Positions 45,363-53,122 of a DNA stretch of 64,000 nt are shown here, in pieces. The stretch comes from an uncultured Eubacteriales bacterium (GTDB lineage Bacteria; Bacillota; Clostridia; Christensenellales; CAG-917). Numbering within the stretch: the first letter of the stretch is position 1; each line of letters begins with the position of its first letter. The stretch spans positions 1 to 64,000 of the forward strand of contig URNP01000005.1 in NCBI GenBank assembly GCA_900549225.1, in the 5' to 3' direction. Both the position numbers and the translations under genes were made by a program. The notes beneath the pieces are model-generated. The model was given only the letters and a program-made list of their open reading frames with translations. It did not search any database and was not told the origin of the DNA.

Positions 45363-45940
45363 GAATCGCGATAATCGGCGGAATAGGCTCGGGCAAAAGC
45401 GAGGTCATGAAGATAGCAAAGGAAAGGGGTTTTTTCTGCCTTAGCGCAGACGAAATCAATTCCGAACTTCTCAAAACGCCGACTTATATCCAAAAAATCG
45501 CGGCGGCATTCCCGAACGCAGTCAAAGACGGCGAGGTGGACAGAAAAGCGCTTGCCGCCATAGTTTTCGGCGACGAGAGCGCGCGAGCGAAACTCAATTC
45601 AATAGCGCATCCAGAAATTATGCGCAGAATCGCAGAGTGCAACGAGAGTCCGCTTGCGGTTGAACTGCCTTTATTCGTAGAGGGCGGCGACGAGGCGTTT
45701 GACGAAATCGTGTACGTCAAAGCCCCGATTCTCAAGAGAATCGCGCGTTTGAGAAAGGGCAGGGGAATGAGCGCAAAGCAAGCGATAGCGCGCATAAAAT
45801 CTCAAGTCCCGTCATCCGTATTGCGCGCAAAATCCACAATCGTGATAAACAATTCCAAATCGCTTGCGTTGCTATCCAAAAACACAAACAAAGCGTTTGA
45901 CGCCATATTTAACACATACAAACAAACCAACAAACGATAA
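45359..45940 (+). CDS. coaE: Dephospho-CoA kinase
   Basis: 193 residues. P-loop GGIGSGKSE at residues 7-15, DEIN and the lid/CoA region (AHPEIMRRI, ELPLFVEGG) are as in CoaE. Last step of CoA synthesis. polA-coaE adjacency is common in Firmicutes (often with mutM between, absent here). Start overlaps polA stop (ATGA). Confidence 0.92.
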   Translation: MRIAIIGGIGSGKSEVMKIAKERGFFCLSADEINSELLKTPTYIQKIAAAFPNAVKDGEVDRKALAAIVFGDESARAKLNSIAHPEIMRRIAECNESPLAVELPLFVEGGDEAFDEIVYVKAPILKRIARLRKGRGMSAKQAIARIKSQVPSSVLRAKSTIVINNSKSLALLSKNTNKAFDAIFNTYKQTNKR

Positions 45941-46039
45941 TTCTCAAAAAAAAACACTTTATAAGACAAAAACTCTATGCTACAATAAAAAAGTAAATAA
46001 GTTAATCAAATCCGCTTGCGGATAAGGAAGGAGAAAATT

Positions 46040-46834
46040 ATGATAAACGGCAAAACCATCGTCATCACCGGCTCAAACAGCGGTATAGGTCTTGAAACGC
46101 TCAAACTGCTTGCAAACGGCAGCAACAAGATTTTGGCGGTTGACTTGCGCACGGACAGAATCGAGGCGCTCAATTTGAAAAACGTATTCCCGATGGTGTG
46201 CGACGTGTCCACCAAAGAGAACGTCGATTCCATTTTTGCGGCCGCAACCGAAAAACTCGGCTCGATTGACATCTTCTTTGCAAACGCAGGTTTTCCGTAC
46301 TACGAAACGATGGACTACGTCAACTGGGAGCGCATCGAGGACATCTTCAAAGTCAACGTGTATTCCCCCATCTACACCTATCAAAAATACGTCGAATATC
46401 TCGGCGGCAAGCAAGGTCAAATGGCAATCACGGTTTCTGCAATCGGAAAACTCGCAATGCCCGGCTACACGCTCTACAGCGCGAGCAAATTTGCAATGCA
46501 AGGCTTCCAACAAGGTCTTCGCTACGAACTTCCTAGCAACGTATCTCTCACTTGCCTCTATCCGATAGCAACCGACACGGGCTTCTTCAAGAAGGCAGTC
46601 GAAGGTCAAGAGGGCAAAGTCATTCGCGAGCGTCCGTTCCCCGTCCAAAAACCGCAACACGTGGCAAAGTGCATGGTCAGAGGCTTGGAGCATAAGCGCA
46701 AATTCGTCAATCCGTCCAAACTCTTCACGTTTGCACAATTTCTGTTTGCGATCTGCCCGCCGATCAAGTGGGTGTATTTGAAACTCGAAAAGAACAAACT
46801 CGACCGTTTTGAAGCCCAAAAAGCAAACAAATAA
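46040..46834 (+). CDS. Short-chain dehydrogenase/reductase
   Basis: 264 residues from ATG 46040 behind GAAGGAG. NAD(P) motif TGSNSGIG (residues 9-16), NAG (FANAG), catalytic Ser in TVSAIGK and YSASK for Tyr-x3-Lys. The C-terminus carries an extra hydrophobic segment (FLFAICPPIKWVYL) that could bind membrane. Substrate unknown. A relic of a second, similar gene end follows the stop. Confidence 0.9.
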   Translation: MINGKTIVITGSNSGIGLETLKLLANGSNKILAVDLRTDRIEALNLKNVFPMVCDVSTKENVDSIFAAATEKLGSIDIFFANAGFPYYETMDYVNWERIEDIFKVNVYSPIYTYQKYVEYLGGKQGQMAITVSAIGKLAMPGYTLYSASKFAMQGFQQGLRYELPSNVSLTCLYPIATDTGFFKKAVEGQEGKVIRERPFPVQKPQHVAKCMVRGLEHKRKFVNPSKLFTFAQFLFAICPPIKWVYLKLEKNKLDRFEAQKANK

Positions 46835-46866
46835 TCGTTTTGAGGCTCAAAAAGCCACAAAATAGC
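46805..46866 (+). repeat. Duplicated 3' end of the SDR gene
   Basis: Bases 46805-46835 (last codons of the SDR) are repeated at 46836-46866 with several changes. Read in its own frame the second copy gives RFEAQKATK-stop against RFEAQKANK-stop, and most differences are synonymous (GAA/GAG, GCC/GCT, GCA/GCC). This looks like the tail of a former second paralogue rather than fresh slippage. Confidence 0.7.
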
Positions 46867-46955
46867 GATTAATTGCGTCAACGCCCGTCCGCTCCAAAAT
46901 CACGTACTACTTGTACGTTGGGTTTTGTTCCAGTCGGGTGTTTCCTTGTTCTTCA
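46867..46955 (+). repeat. Covarying intergenic hairpin repeat, copy D
   Basis: Left arm AACGCCCGTCCG (46880-46891) equals copy C; right arm CAGTCGGGTGTT (46931-46942) has drifted, leaving a weaker stem. Inner arms CAAAATCACGTAC and GTACGTTGGGTTTTG are intact. The right flank TTTCCTTGTTC matches copy A. Confidence 0.85.
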
Positions 46956-47010
46956 TCTATTTTGCACCTTTTTACAAAATCCGCAAAATAACGCAATAAA
47001 ACTCAAAAAC

Positions 47011-47053
47011 AAAAGTCCCGACTTTGATATGGAGTCGGGACTTGCCGTTTTTT
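47011..47053 (+). terminator. Terminator between SDR and MATE genes
   Basis: AAGTCCCGACT (47013-47023) and AGTCGGGACTT (47033-47043), perfect 11-bp stem, nine-base loop, then GCCGTTTTTTC. The T-run is offset by four bases. Confidence 0.75.
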
Positions 47054-47138
47054 CAATGCGGATTTTTGACGGCGGAGCGTTTGGGGCGACGGCGGATAAA
47101 TTCCCATGATTTTGATGACAAATATGTTGCGATTCCGA

Positions 47139-47166
47139 TTGACTTTGCACTTTGCCGTGATACAAT
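47139..47166 (+). promoter_or_regulatory. Promoter of the MATE exporter gene
   Basis: TTGACT (47139-47144), 16 bases, TACAAT (47161-47166), start near 47173. Confidence 0.6.
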
Positions 47167-47226
47167 ATATTTTCAAACGGATAAAGGGAATTTGACGAGA
47201 AATATTTTCATACAACCGGACAAAAC

Positions 47227-48786
47227 ATGAAGCCACTTCATTTACATCACCAAGCCGTCGCCAAAGACATGGACATGACAAGCGGACCGCTGCTCAAAAA
47301 ACTCATTGCAGTGTCGCTTCCGTTGGCGTTTTCGGGCATATTGCAGTTGCTGTTCAATGCGGCGGATTTGATTGTCATCGGTCAGTTTTCCGAGACGAGC
47401 ACGCAGTCGCTCGCGGCGGTATCTTCCAACGTTGCGCTCATCAACCTCATCATCAACGTCGTCATCGGCTTGTCCATAGGCACCAACGTCGTGATGAGCC
47501 AAGCGATAGGCTCTCGTGACGAAAATCGCGCTCACAACACCGTGCACACTTCCATTTTGCTTGCGCTCATTGCGGGAACGGTCGTGGGGCTTATCGGCGT
47601 ATTCTGCGCGAGATATTTCCTCGTATGGATGAAGACCGACCCTGCCATTTTGGACAAGGCGACGGATTATCTGTTCATATATTTCATCGGCACGCCCGCG
47701 AACGTACTTTACAATTTCGGCGCGTCCATACTCCGTGCAAAAGGCGACACCAAGCGTCCGCTCGTATATCTCACGATAGCAGGCGTGATCAACGTTGCGC
47801 TCAACCTGATATTCGTCATCGTCGCAAAACTCGACGTCAAGGGCGTTGCGATCGCCACGATAGTGAGCCAATATATCTCCTGCATACTTTTGATCGTCAC
47901 GCTTTTCAAAGAGCAAGGCTATTGCAAACTCATACTCAAAAAACTCCGTTTTCACAAGAGCGAGTTTTTGCAGATACTCAAAGTCGGCTTGCCAAGCGGA
48001 ATCCTCAACTCGTTTTTCTCCATAGCCAACGTGCTCATTCAGACCAATCTCAACGGGTTCGGTTATGCGCTTGTGGCAGGTAGTTCGACGGGAAGCAACC
48101 TCGAAGGCTTCGTGTATACGTCAATGAACGCCGTATCCAACGCAACCGTCTCGTTTGCGGGGCAGAACTACGCCGCAAAGAAACCAAAGCGCATCAAAAA
48201 GACCGCCCTCGAAGCGTCCGCAATGATAATCGTGATCAGCCTTTTTTGGACGCTGATTTTGCTCACGGCAGGGCAGTATATCGCGCGCTTGTACACGTCC
48301 GATCCCGTCGTAATTCAGTACGCTTGCAACAGAATGAAAATCATTTTGCCCATCTATTTTGTCTGCGGTATAGTAGAAGTTTTGGTGGGATGCATGCGCG
48401 GAATGGGTTATTCGTTCACGCCGATGATAGCCAACTTCTTCTGCATCTGCGTATTCCGCATCGTGTGGATCTACACGGCGTGCAAAGCGGTCAACACCCC
48501 CGAAATGCTCTATTACAGTTGGCCGATAAGTTGGGTTTTGAACATAATCGTAGACGGCGTGATAATGGCGATAATCTACAAGCGCGAAAAGCTGAAACTC
48601 ATCTCCGCAACCGAGCCTAGCGCTCCGATAGATCCGACCGATTCAGCCGATCCGTTGCAAGATTGTGCCATAGATCCTCAAATAGAGCGAGAAGACGAAG
48701 AAGAATACAAGAGAGAAGCCGTATTTGAAGAAGAGTATGCCTGCGACAGTGCCGATGCTACGTCCCAATCTAAATCCCAATATTAA
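47227..48786 (+). CDS. MATE-family multidrug/metabolite exporter
   Basis: 519 residues with 12 membrane helices in two similar halves. MATE hallmarks include MTSGPLLKKLIAVSLPLAFSG near the N-terminus, AADLIVIGQFS, and the paired inner motifs FGASILRAKGDTKRPL and VGCMRGMGYSFTP. It is expected to export drugs or metabolites using Na+ or H+. Usual length is about 450; the last 55-60 residues form an acidic cytoplasmic tail (EREDEEEYKREAVFEEEY) absent from most relatives. Confidence 0.92.
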   Translation: MKPLHLHHQAVAKDMDMTSGPLLKKLIAVSLPLAFSGILQLLFNAADLIVIGQFSETSTQSLAAVSSNVALINLIINVVIGLSIGTNVVMSQAIGSRDENRAHNTVHTSILLALIAGTVVGLIGVFCARYFLVWMKTDPAILDKATDYLFIYFIGTPANVLYNFGASILRAKGDTKRPLVYLTIAGVINVALNLIFVIVAKLDVKGVAIATIVSQYISCILLIVTLFKEQGYCKLILKKLRFHKSEFLQILKVGLPSGILNSFFSIANVLIQTNLNGFGYALVAGSSTGSNLEGFVYTSMNAVSNATVSFAGQNYAAKKPKRIKKTALEASAMIIVISLFWTLILLTAGQYIARLYTSDPVVIQYACNRMKIILPIYFVCGIVEVLVGCMRGMGYSFTPMIANFFCICVFRIVWIYTACKAVNTPEMLYYSWPISWVLNIIVDGVIMAIIYKREKLKLISATEPSAPIDPTDSADPLQDCAIDPQIEREDEEEYKREAVFEEEYACDSADATSQSKSQY

Positions 48787-48818
48787 AAAAAACCTTCCGA
48801 TTCCGGAAGGATTTTTTT
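48785..48818. terminator. Bidirectional terminator between convergent genes
   Basis: CCTTCCG (48793-48799) and CGGAAGG (48804-48810), four-base loop, A-run on the left and TTTTTTT on the right. It begins at the MATE stop and ends 23 bases before the stop of the minus-strand M28 gene. Confidence 0.9.
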
Positions 48819-48840
48819 AATTCTTGCGTATTTTTCGCAA

Positions 48841-50109
48841 TTACTTTGCGATATCGCGGTCGAAGTTTTCGAGGCACTTGACGGAGATAGCGTAGCAGTC
48901 CGCAAGACATTCCGGATTGAGGTTGTCCGCCGTGTCGCGCATCGTATGATAGTAATCTTGCAGATTGTGGTCGAGAGCGGTGATGCCCGTCGAGCGGAAT
49001 CCTGCCTTGTTGAACGCCGCGTTGTCGGTTGCGCCGCCGAAGGGAGGAACCCACGTTTTGGAGCATTTGATGCCGAGTTCGTTTGCCGCCGTCATAAAGG
49101 AGTCGCTCACTTCCTTGTCGGATTTGACCGTGCCGTTGAGGTCGCGGTAGTTTACGCCGAGGAAACGGCTCTCGTGAATTGTGTCGTAGGAGTAAATCCA
49201 AGTCGGAACGTCGTCGAATTCGCCTTTATGCGCTTCGCACCACGCCATAGCGCCGCGAAGACCTGCTTCCTCGCTTCCCGAGATGATGACGCCCACTTCC
49301 GTGTGTTCGAGTTCGATGCCCTGATCTTTCAACGCTTTGAGGATGGCGATGCCCATATAGCAACCCGTGAGGTTGTCGTTTGCGCCGTCCGTAATCGTGT
49401 TTTCGTCCCACATAAAGTACATGCCGACGAGGCAGGGGACCATAACGAGAATCGCGATACCCATCCAAAAGAGAACGGGACCATAGAGCGCAACGTAGCC
49501 TGCCACGGTGTAGTCAACGACGGGTTGGCATTTGGTTGCGACGGCAGCGGCGATATTCAATCCAAGCACGACGAGACCGCTTACGACGCTCGTCACGAGG
49601 TGCGCAACGTGAGCCGTACCGCCGAATTTATTGTTGACGGGCCAATTCCAAACTGCGTCGGGGTGACCGTTGAAAAACACTCTGCCTTTCACTTCGCCCG
49701 TGCATTTTTTGATTGCGGTGACGCTGTGACCCGTCTTTTCGGGGAAGAATTTGTCAACGAGTTTCTTGTAAAGACCGAATTGGATAAACAAAATCGCAAA
49801 TCCGAGTGCCGTCAACACCGCGCCGAGAACGGGCAGAAAGAAGAACAGCACCATGCCTGCAAGCACGAACGTAATCGTGAAGTAAATCCAACCGAAAAAC
49901 GCGTTCGGGTTTTCCTTGAAGGATTCCACGTCCGCTCTTTCGCAACCGCAGTCGTTTTTGAGGTAGTCCGCCATATATTCGCAGGCCATTTTCTCGCCGA
50001 GCGAACCGGGGTCGCGCTTTGGCATATCGTTGCAGATATGCGCGATTTCGTCGCACATAAATTTTGCGCTTTGTGCCTTATTGTCGATAAGTTTCTGAAG
50101 TTTTCCCAT
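48841..50109 (-). CDS. Membrane-embedded M28-family metallopeptidase
   Basis: 422 residues from the ATG at 50109, behind GGGAGAGG. Soluble N-terminus, two membrane helices, first half of the peptidase, three more helices, then the rest. All M28 zinc-site residues are present: His and Asp in FFNGHPDA, bridging Asp in GANDNLTG, Glu-Glu in SGSEEAGLRG, Asp in YSYDTIHE and the last His in YYHTMRDT. Likely an aminopeptidase or related amidohydrolase facing the cytoplasm or outside. Serves as the intact comparator for the dead paralogue at 19188-20408. Confidence 0.87.
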   Translation of the reverse strand: MGKLQKLIDNKAQSAKFMCDEIAHICNDMPKRDPGSLGEKMACEYMADYLKNDCGCERADVESFKENPNAFFGWIYFTITFVLAGMVLFFFLPVLGAVLTALGFAILFIQFGLYKKLVDKFFPEKTGHSVTAIKKCTGEVKGRVFFNGHPDAVWNWPVNNKFGGTAHVAHLVTSVVSGLVVLGLNIAAAVATKCQPVVDYTVAGYVALYGPVLFWMGIAILVMVPCLVGMYFMWDENTITDGANDNLTGCYMGIAILKALKDQGIELEHTEVGVIISGSEEAGLRGAMAWCEAHKGEFDDVPTWIYSYDTIHESRFLGVNYRDLNGTVKSDKEVSDSFMTAANELGIKCSKTWVPPFGGATDNAAFNKAGFRSTGITALDHNLQDYYHTMRDTADNLNPECLADCYAISVKCLENFDRDIAK

Positions 50110-50246
50110 AAACCTCTCCCTTAATTGAGATAAATATATTATACAATACAAGTGTTTTTCATTTCAATATGCGATTTCGACAAAACCCGCTATGAAAATC
50201 GACAATTTACGACATTTGTATCAATAAAATCCGAGCCTTTCAATCT

Positions 50247-50286
50247 TTGATTTTCTCTTTTACAGCGAAATATAATGTGCTATAAT
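50247..50286 (+). promoter_or_regulatory. Two overlapping promoters for the Nudix gene
   Basis: TTGATT (50247-50252) with TATAAT (50271-50276), 18-base spacer; and TTTACA (50259-50264) with a second TATAAT (50281-50286), 16-base spacer. Either start lies downstream of the ATG at 50275, which therefore cannot be the gene start. Confidence 0.55.
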
Positions 50287-50352
50287 ACGAGCGAAAACAA
50301 AAACAAATTTTTCAAAAGAAAGGAAAATCACAAATTTAAACACAAAAAACAT

Positions 50353-50769
50353 ATGAGAGAAAAATCGTGCGGAATGGTGACGTTCACAAGAGCAAACGGA
50401 GAGATAAAATATCTTCTCACAAAAACCGATTACGGCGTGTACGGCTTTGCCAAAGGACACGTCGAAGAAGGGGAGAGCGAAAGGCAAACCGCCGTTCGCG
50501 AAACGTGGGAAGAAACTTCCGTAACCCCGAAAATCGTGGGCGGATTTCGCAAAACCATTCAATACAAACTCAAAAACGGCAACGAAAAAACCGTGGTATT
50601 TTTCCTTGGCGATTTCGGCACGCAACACCCTTGTCACAACGACGGATTCGAGAATATGACCTACGCAATCGTTCCGTACGAAGAAGCGCTCGAACTTCTG
50701 ACGTTTGACAACACCAAGCGCATACTCAAAAGCGCGCACGCTTTTTTGACGAAAAAAGAGGCGAAGTGA
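50353..50769 (+). CDS. Nudix hydrolase
   Basis: 138 residues from ATG 50353; the start is placed by the promoters and by the usual Nudix N-terminus (MREKSCGMVTFTR). The Nudix box reads GHVEEGE-(7)-RETWEETS: all catalytic Glu/Arg positions are kept, but the conserved Gly near the end is Ser. It probably hydrolyses a nucleoside-diphosphate derivative such as a dinucleotide polyphosphate. An AAAGGAAA site lies further upstream than normal (27 bases). Confidence 0.85.
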   Translation: MREKSCGMVTFTRANGEIKYLLTKTDYGVYGFAKGHVEEGESERQTAVRETWEETSVTPKIVGGFRKTIQYKLKNGNEKTVVFFLGDFGTQHPCHNDGFENMTYAIVPYEEALELLTFDNTKRILKSAHAFLTKKEAK

Positions 50770-50851
50770 TTGGTTGCGGCGATATGACGGCAAGCCGAGA
50801 TATCATATCGATTGACAAAAACGTTATTATCGCATTTCATTGCAAAACGAC

Positions 50852-50878
50852 AAAAACGCACGTTTATCGTGCGTTTTT
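50852..50878. terminator. Bidirectional terminator after the Nudix gene
   Basis: AAAAACGCACG (50852-50862) and CGTGCGTTTTT (50868-50878) around TTTAT. Works for the Nudix gene and for the small minus-strand ORF ending at 50911. Confidence 0.9.
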
Positions 50879-50910
50879 CGATATTTGAAATATGTGTTTT
50901 GCCGTATTCG

Positions 50911-51087
50911 CTATGGATTTACGATGACCATATCTTTTTCTGACTCGATATCGGCGTAATCTTCGCCGTTATCGTCCGAGAAAATGACGTACCATTTTTC
51001 GTCAATGGAGTAGTTCGTCATAATAACGCCGATCGCGCCTTTATGCACGCCGTGGCAGGAGTATTCGCTCTTTTCGTTCACGACCAT
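50911..51087 (-). CDS. Small 58-residue acidic protein, unknown
   Basis: An ATG at 51087 opens 58 codons ending TAG at 50911, just before a terminator that faces it. The product has a beta-type pattern (HKGAIGVIMTNY, EKWYVIFSDDNGEDYADIE) like short SH3-like or DUF4926-type proteins, with many acidic residues. No clear ribosome binding site. Composition and conserved-looking GAIGV and WYVIF core make real coding more likely than chance. Confidence 0.5.
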   Translation of the reverse strand: MVVNEKSEYSCHGVHKGAIGVIMTNYSIDEKWYVIFSDDNGEDYADIESEKDMVIVNP

Positions 51088-51191
51088 AATCTGTTAACTC
51101 GTTTAATGTATAGTCGCCATTAGCATACTTTTTGACCGCCTGTGAATGATAATAGTTGCAATATTAATAATTCAAAGAATTATGTCATTTT

Positions 51192-51869
51192 TTATCTTTC
51201 CGTCATAGATTCCGCAGTCATCATAAGGTCGTAGAGCGGTTGTATCATTTCAAATTGATCGCACAGCGTTGATGCGAGTTTGTCGGAGAGGAGAAGGTCG
51301 ATATCCGTCGAGTTTGCGATAAAGCAGATATCTTTCTTCTCAAGCCAGCGGCTCAGATCCGCGGGATAATCGGAGTAGTGCGGTTTTTTATACGTTTCGC
51401 CCACGAGCGAAAATACGGATTGATTTTCAAAGCACTCTTTTGCTTTTTGAAACACGGGCGAGTTTGACAGAATCAAGTTGCGCAGACTTGCCATACTTTT
51501 TGCGTCTGCCATATAGTATCCGCACCCGTAGCGGAAGTTGTACGGCGAGATTTCAAAAAAGTAGCCGGGAAGACCGCACGCGGCGTTCGTTCCGCGCATA
51601 AACGTGAGCCACATATGGTCGCGATAAAGGCTCGTCTTGTCCTTTGCGAAGCGCAAGTCCTTATACAGCCTTGACACGATGCTTTTGGGCTCGGTTATCA
51701 TCTGCTCGTCGATTTTGAGCATGCGGGGAGTCATCTCGACTGCGAGATCGTGAAAAGGAATAGAGAGGAACTGTTTGAAGTCCTCTTTATGTTCCTGATA
51801 CCAGAGTTTTGAGTTGTATTTATGGTTGAAATACAAAAAGTCGAGCGACCTTTGCGAAAACGTAGTCAT
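51192..51869 (-). CDS. DUF2461 family protein
   Basis: 225 residues. The start LDFLYFNHKYNSKLWYQEHKEDF, shown here as LDFLYFN and WYQEHKEDF, and the core RLYKDLRFAKDKTSLYRDHM (about 67-86) and GYFFEISPYNFRYGCGYY are DUF2461 signatures. Function of the family is unknown. Its ATG overlaps the tetR stop by four bases, so it is coupled to and probably controlled with that regulator. Confidence 0.85.
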   Translation of the reverse strand: MTTFSQRSLDFLYFNHKYNSKLWYQEHKEDFKQFLSIPFHDLAVEMTPRMLKIDEQMITEPKSIVSRLYKDLRFAKDKTSLYRDHMWLTFMRGTNAACGLPGYFFEISPYNFRYGCGYYMADAKSMASLRNLILSNSPVFQKAKECFENQSVFSLVGETYKKPHYSDYPADLSRWLEKKDICFIANSTDIDLLLSDKLASTLCDQFEMIQPLYDLMMTAESMTER

Positions 51870-52471
51870 TTGTTTTCAAAGAGTGCGACGAGCGTATTTT
51901 GCACGATATTGCACATCGCGTCGTAGTCGATATATGTGTGGTGGTCGTACACGAACTCGTGCGAGAAGGATTGCACGATATCCATAGCGAAGTGGATGCG
52001 TTCGGTGAGGTTTTCCTTTTTCACGCCGAGGTCGGCAAACTTATTTGCGATAGCAAGCGTAATTTCGTCCTCAAGGGAGATGAACTTGTTGTTGACTGCC
52101 TCGTCGCTGTGCGACATAGAGTGAAGAGCCTCGTGAATATTCGCATATTTTTTGTGGATTTCGATAGCGCCGTCAAGAACGTGTTTTATCGTATCTTCAA
52201 AATTCACCGGAGCGGTGAGGCCGTTTATCATATCGAGCACGGGGGCAAACGCCTCTTTGACGTAGATTTCCAAAACGTCGAGAAGGATATCTCTCTTATC
52301 CTTGAAATATCCGTAAACGATACCCGTCGAAACGCCCGCGCGTTTTGCGATTTCCACGGTATTGGTATTGTAATATCCGACCTGTGAAAAGAGTTCAAAT
52401 CCCGCTTGAACTATTCTGTTTTTCTTTTCGATTGATCTTTCTTGTTTGGGTTCTCTGACGTCCTGTGCCAT
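51866..52471 (-). CDS. TetR/AcrR-family regulator
   Basis: 201 residues. N-terminal HTH: RIVQAGFELFSQVGYYNTNT, then VEIAKRAGVSTGIVYGYF, about residues 19-56, as in TetR. The C-terminal ligand/dimer domain is all helical. First gene of a two-gene operon with DUF2461 and divergent from the feo genes, with paired palindromes between them. A ligand cannot be inferred. Confidence 0.9.
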   Translation of the reverse strand: MAQDVREPKQERSIEKKNRIVQAGFELFSQVGYYNTNTVEIAKRAGVSTGIVYGYFKDKRDILLDVLEIYVKEAFAPVLDMINGLTAPVNFEDTIKHVLDGAIEIHKKYANIHEALHSMSHSDEAVNNKFISLEDEITLAIANKFADLGVKKENLTERIHFAMDIVQSFSHEFVYDHHTYIDYDAMCNIVQNTLVALFENK

Positions 52472-52498
52472 ATATTCCTTTCGAGCGTGCTATTTGGC

Positions 52499-52590
52499 GT
52501 GATACTTCGTCATCGCACCTTGCCTGTCAACTCATTTACGCCTAGTAAATTAGGGTTGCCACCCAAGGCACGCTTCCTTGTCTGACGCTC
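52499..52590 (+). repeat. Covarying intergenic hairpin repeat, copy E
   Basis: Outer CCTTG (52518-52522) with CAAGG (52564-52568); CAAC (52528-52531) with GTTG (52555-52558); inner ATTTAC (52534-52539) with GTAAAT (52545-52550). Left flank ACTTCGTCA and right flank TTCCTTGTC fit the family. It lies in the tetR 5' leader, antisense to that transcript, unlike the other copies, which follow genes. Confidence 0.8.
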
Positions 52591-52728
52591 AAATATCTCG
52601 CTCGAAACATTCGTTCAAAATGTTTTTTGCGGAATACTTGCGCCGTCATCGCTCATTTGCTCGCCTTTTATAAGTCAATTATTTGATGAATTATGCCTTA
52701 ATCAAACTGACTTTATATTGATATTTAC

Positions 52729-52757
52729 ATTATATAACTAGTTTGAAAATAAATCAA
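52729..52757 (-). promoter_or_regulatory. Promoter of the tetR operon
   Basis: Minus-strand TTGATT (52752-52757), 17 bases, TATAAT (52729-52734). Transcripts would start near 52722 and carry a leader of about 250 nt that includes repeat copy E in antisense. Confidence 0.6.
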
Positions 52758-52764
52758 GAAGAAA

Positions 52765-52786
52765 AATATGAAAAAATTTTCATATT
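52765..52786. promoter_or_regulatory. Palindromic operator-like site 1
   Basis: AATATGAA (52765-52772), six bases, TTCATATT (52779-52786). Identical arms to site 2. It lies between the divergent tetR and feo promoters, upstream of both -35 elements. Confidence 0.75.
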
Positions 52787-52801
52787 ATTTTATTAAATCT
52801 G

Positions 52802-52830
52802 TTGACATGCATTTGCGAAAGTTGTAATAT
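52802..52830 (+). promoter_or_regulatory. Promoter of the feo operon
   Basis: Consensus TTGACA (52802-52807), 17 bases, TAATAT (52825-52830); start near 52837, three bases before palindrome site 2. Confidence 0.75.
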
Positions 52831-52839
52831 TCTATCGTA

Positions 52840-52861
52840 AATATGAATAAAACTTCATATT
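52840..52861. promoter_or_regulatory. Palindromic operator-like site 2
   Basis: AATATGAA (52840-52847), six bases, TTCATATT (52854-52861). Centre is exactly 75 bp from site 1 (about seven helical turns). It covers the first transcribed bases of the feo mRNA, a classic repressor position. Confidence 0.75.
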
Positions 52862-52894
52862 CACATTAAATAATCGGCAAAAGGAGAGAGAAAT

Positions 52895-53107
52895 ATGCCG
52901 CTTGTATTTGCACCCATCGGAAAGGACTTGAGGATCGTCAAGATTATGACTGACGACAAGACCAAAAAGCACCTTGAGAGTTTGGGCATCACCATCGATT
53001 CAACGATAAGTATCATATCCCAAAGCGGAGGAAGCGTCATTTGTCATATCAAAGACGGTCGTCTTGCTTTGGACAAAGAAATGGCAACAAAAATTTTAGT
53101 AGCATAA
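52895..53107 (+). CDS. feoA: FeoA-like protein (first copy)
   Basis: 70 residues, ATG behind AAAGGAGAG. Short SH3-like FeoA fold (HLESLGITIDSTISIISQSG, then SVICHIKDGRLALDKEMATKI). FeoA acts with FeoB in ferrous iron uptake. First gene of the feo operon; the second FeoA follows after 15 bases. Confidence 0.88.
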   Translation: MPLVFAPIGKDLRIVKIMTDDKTKKHLESLGITIDSTISIISQSGGSVICHIKDGRLALDKEMATKILVA

Positions 53108-53122
53108 ATGCAGGAGGACAAA

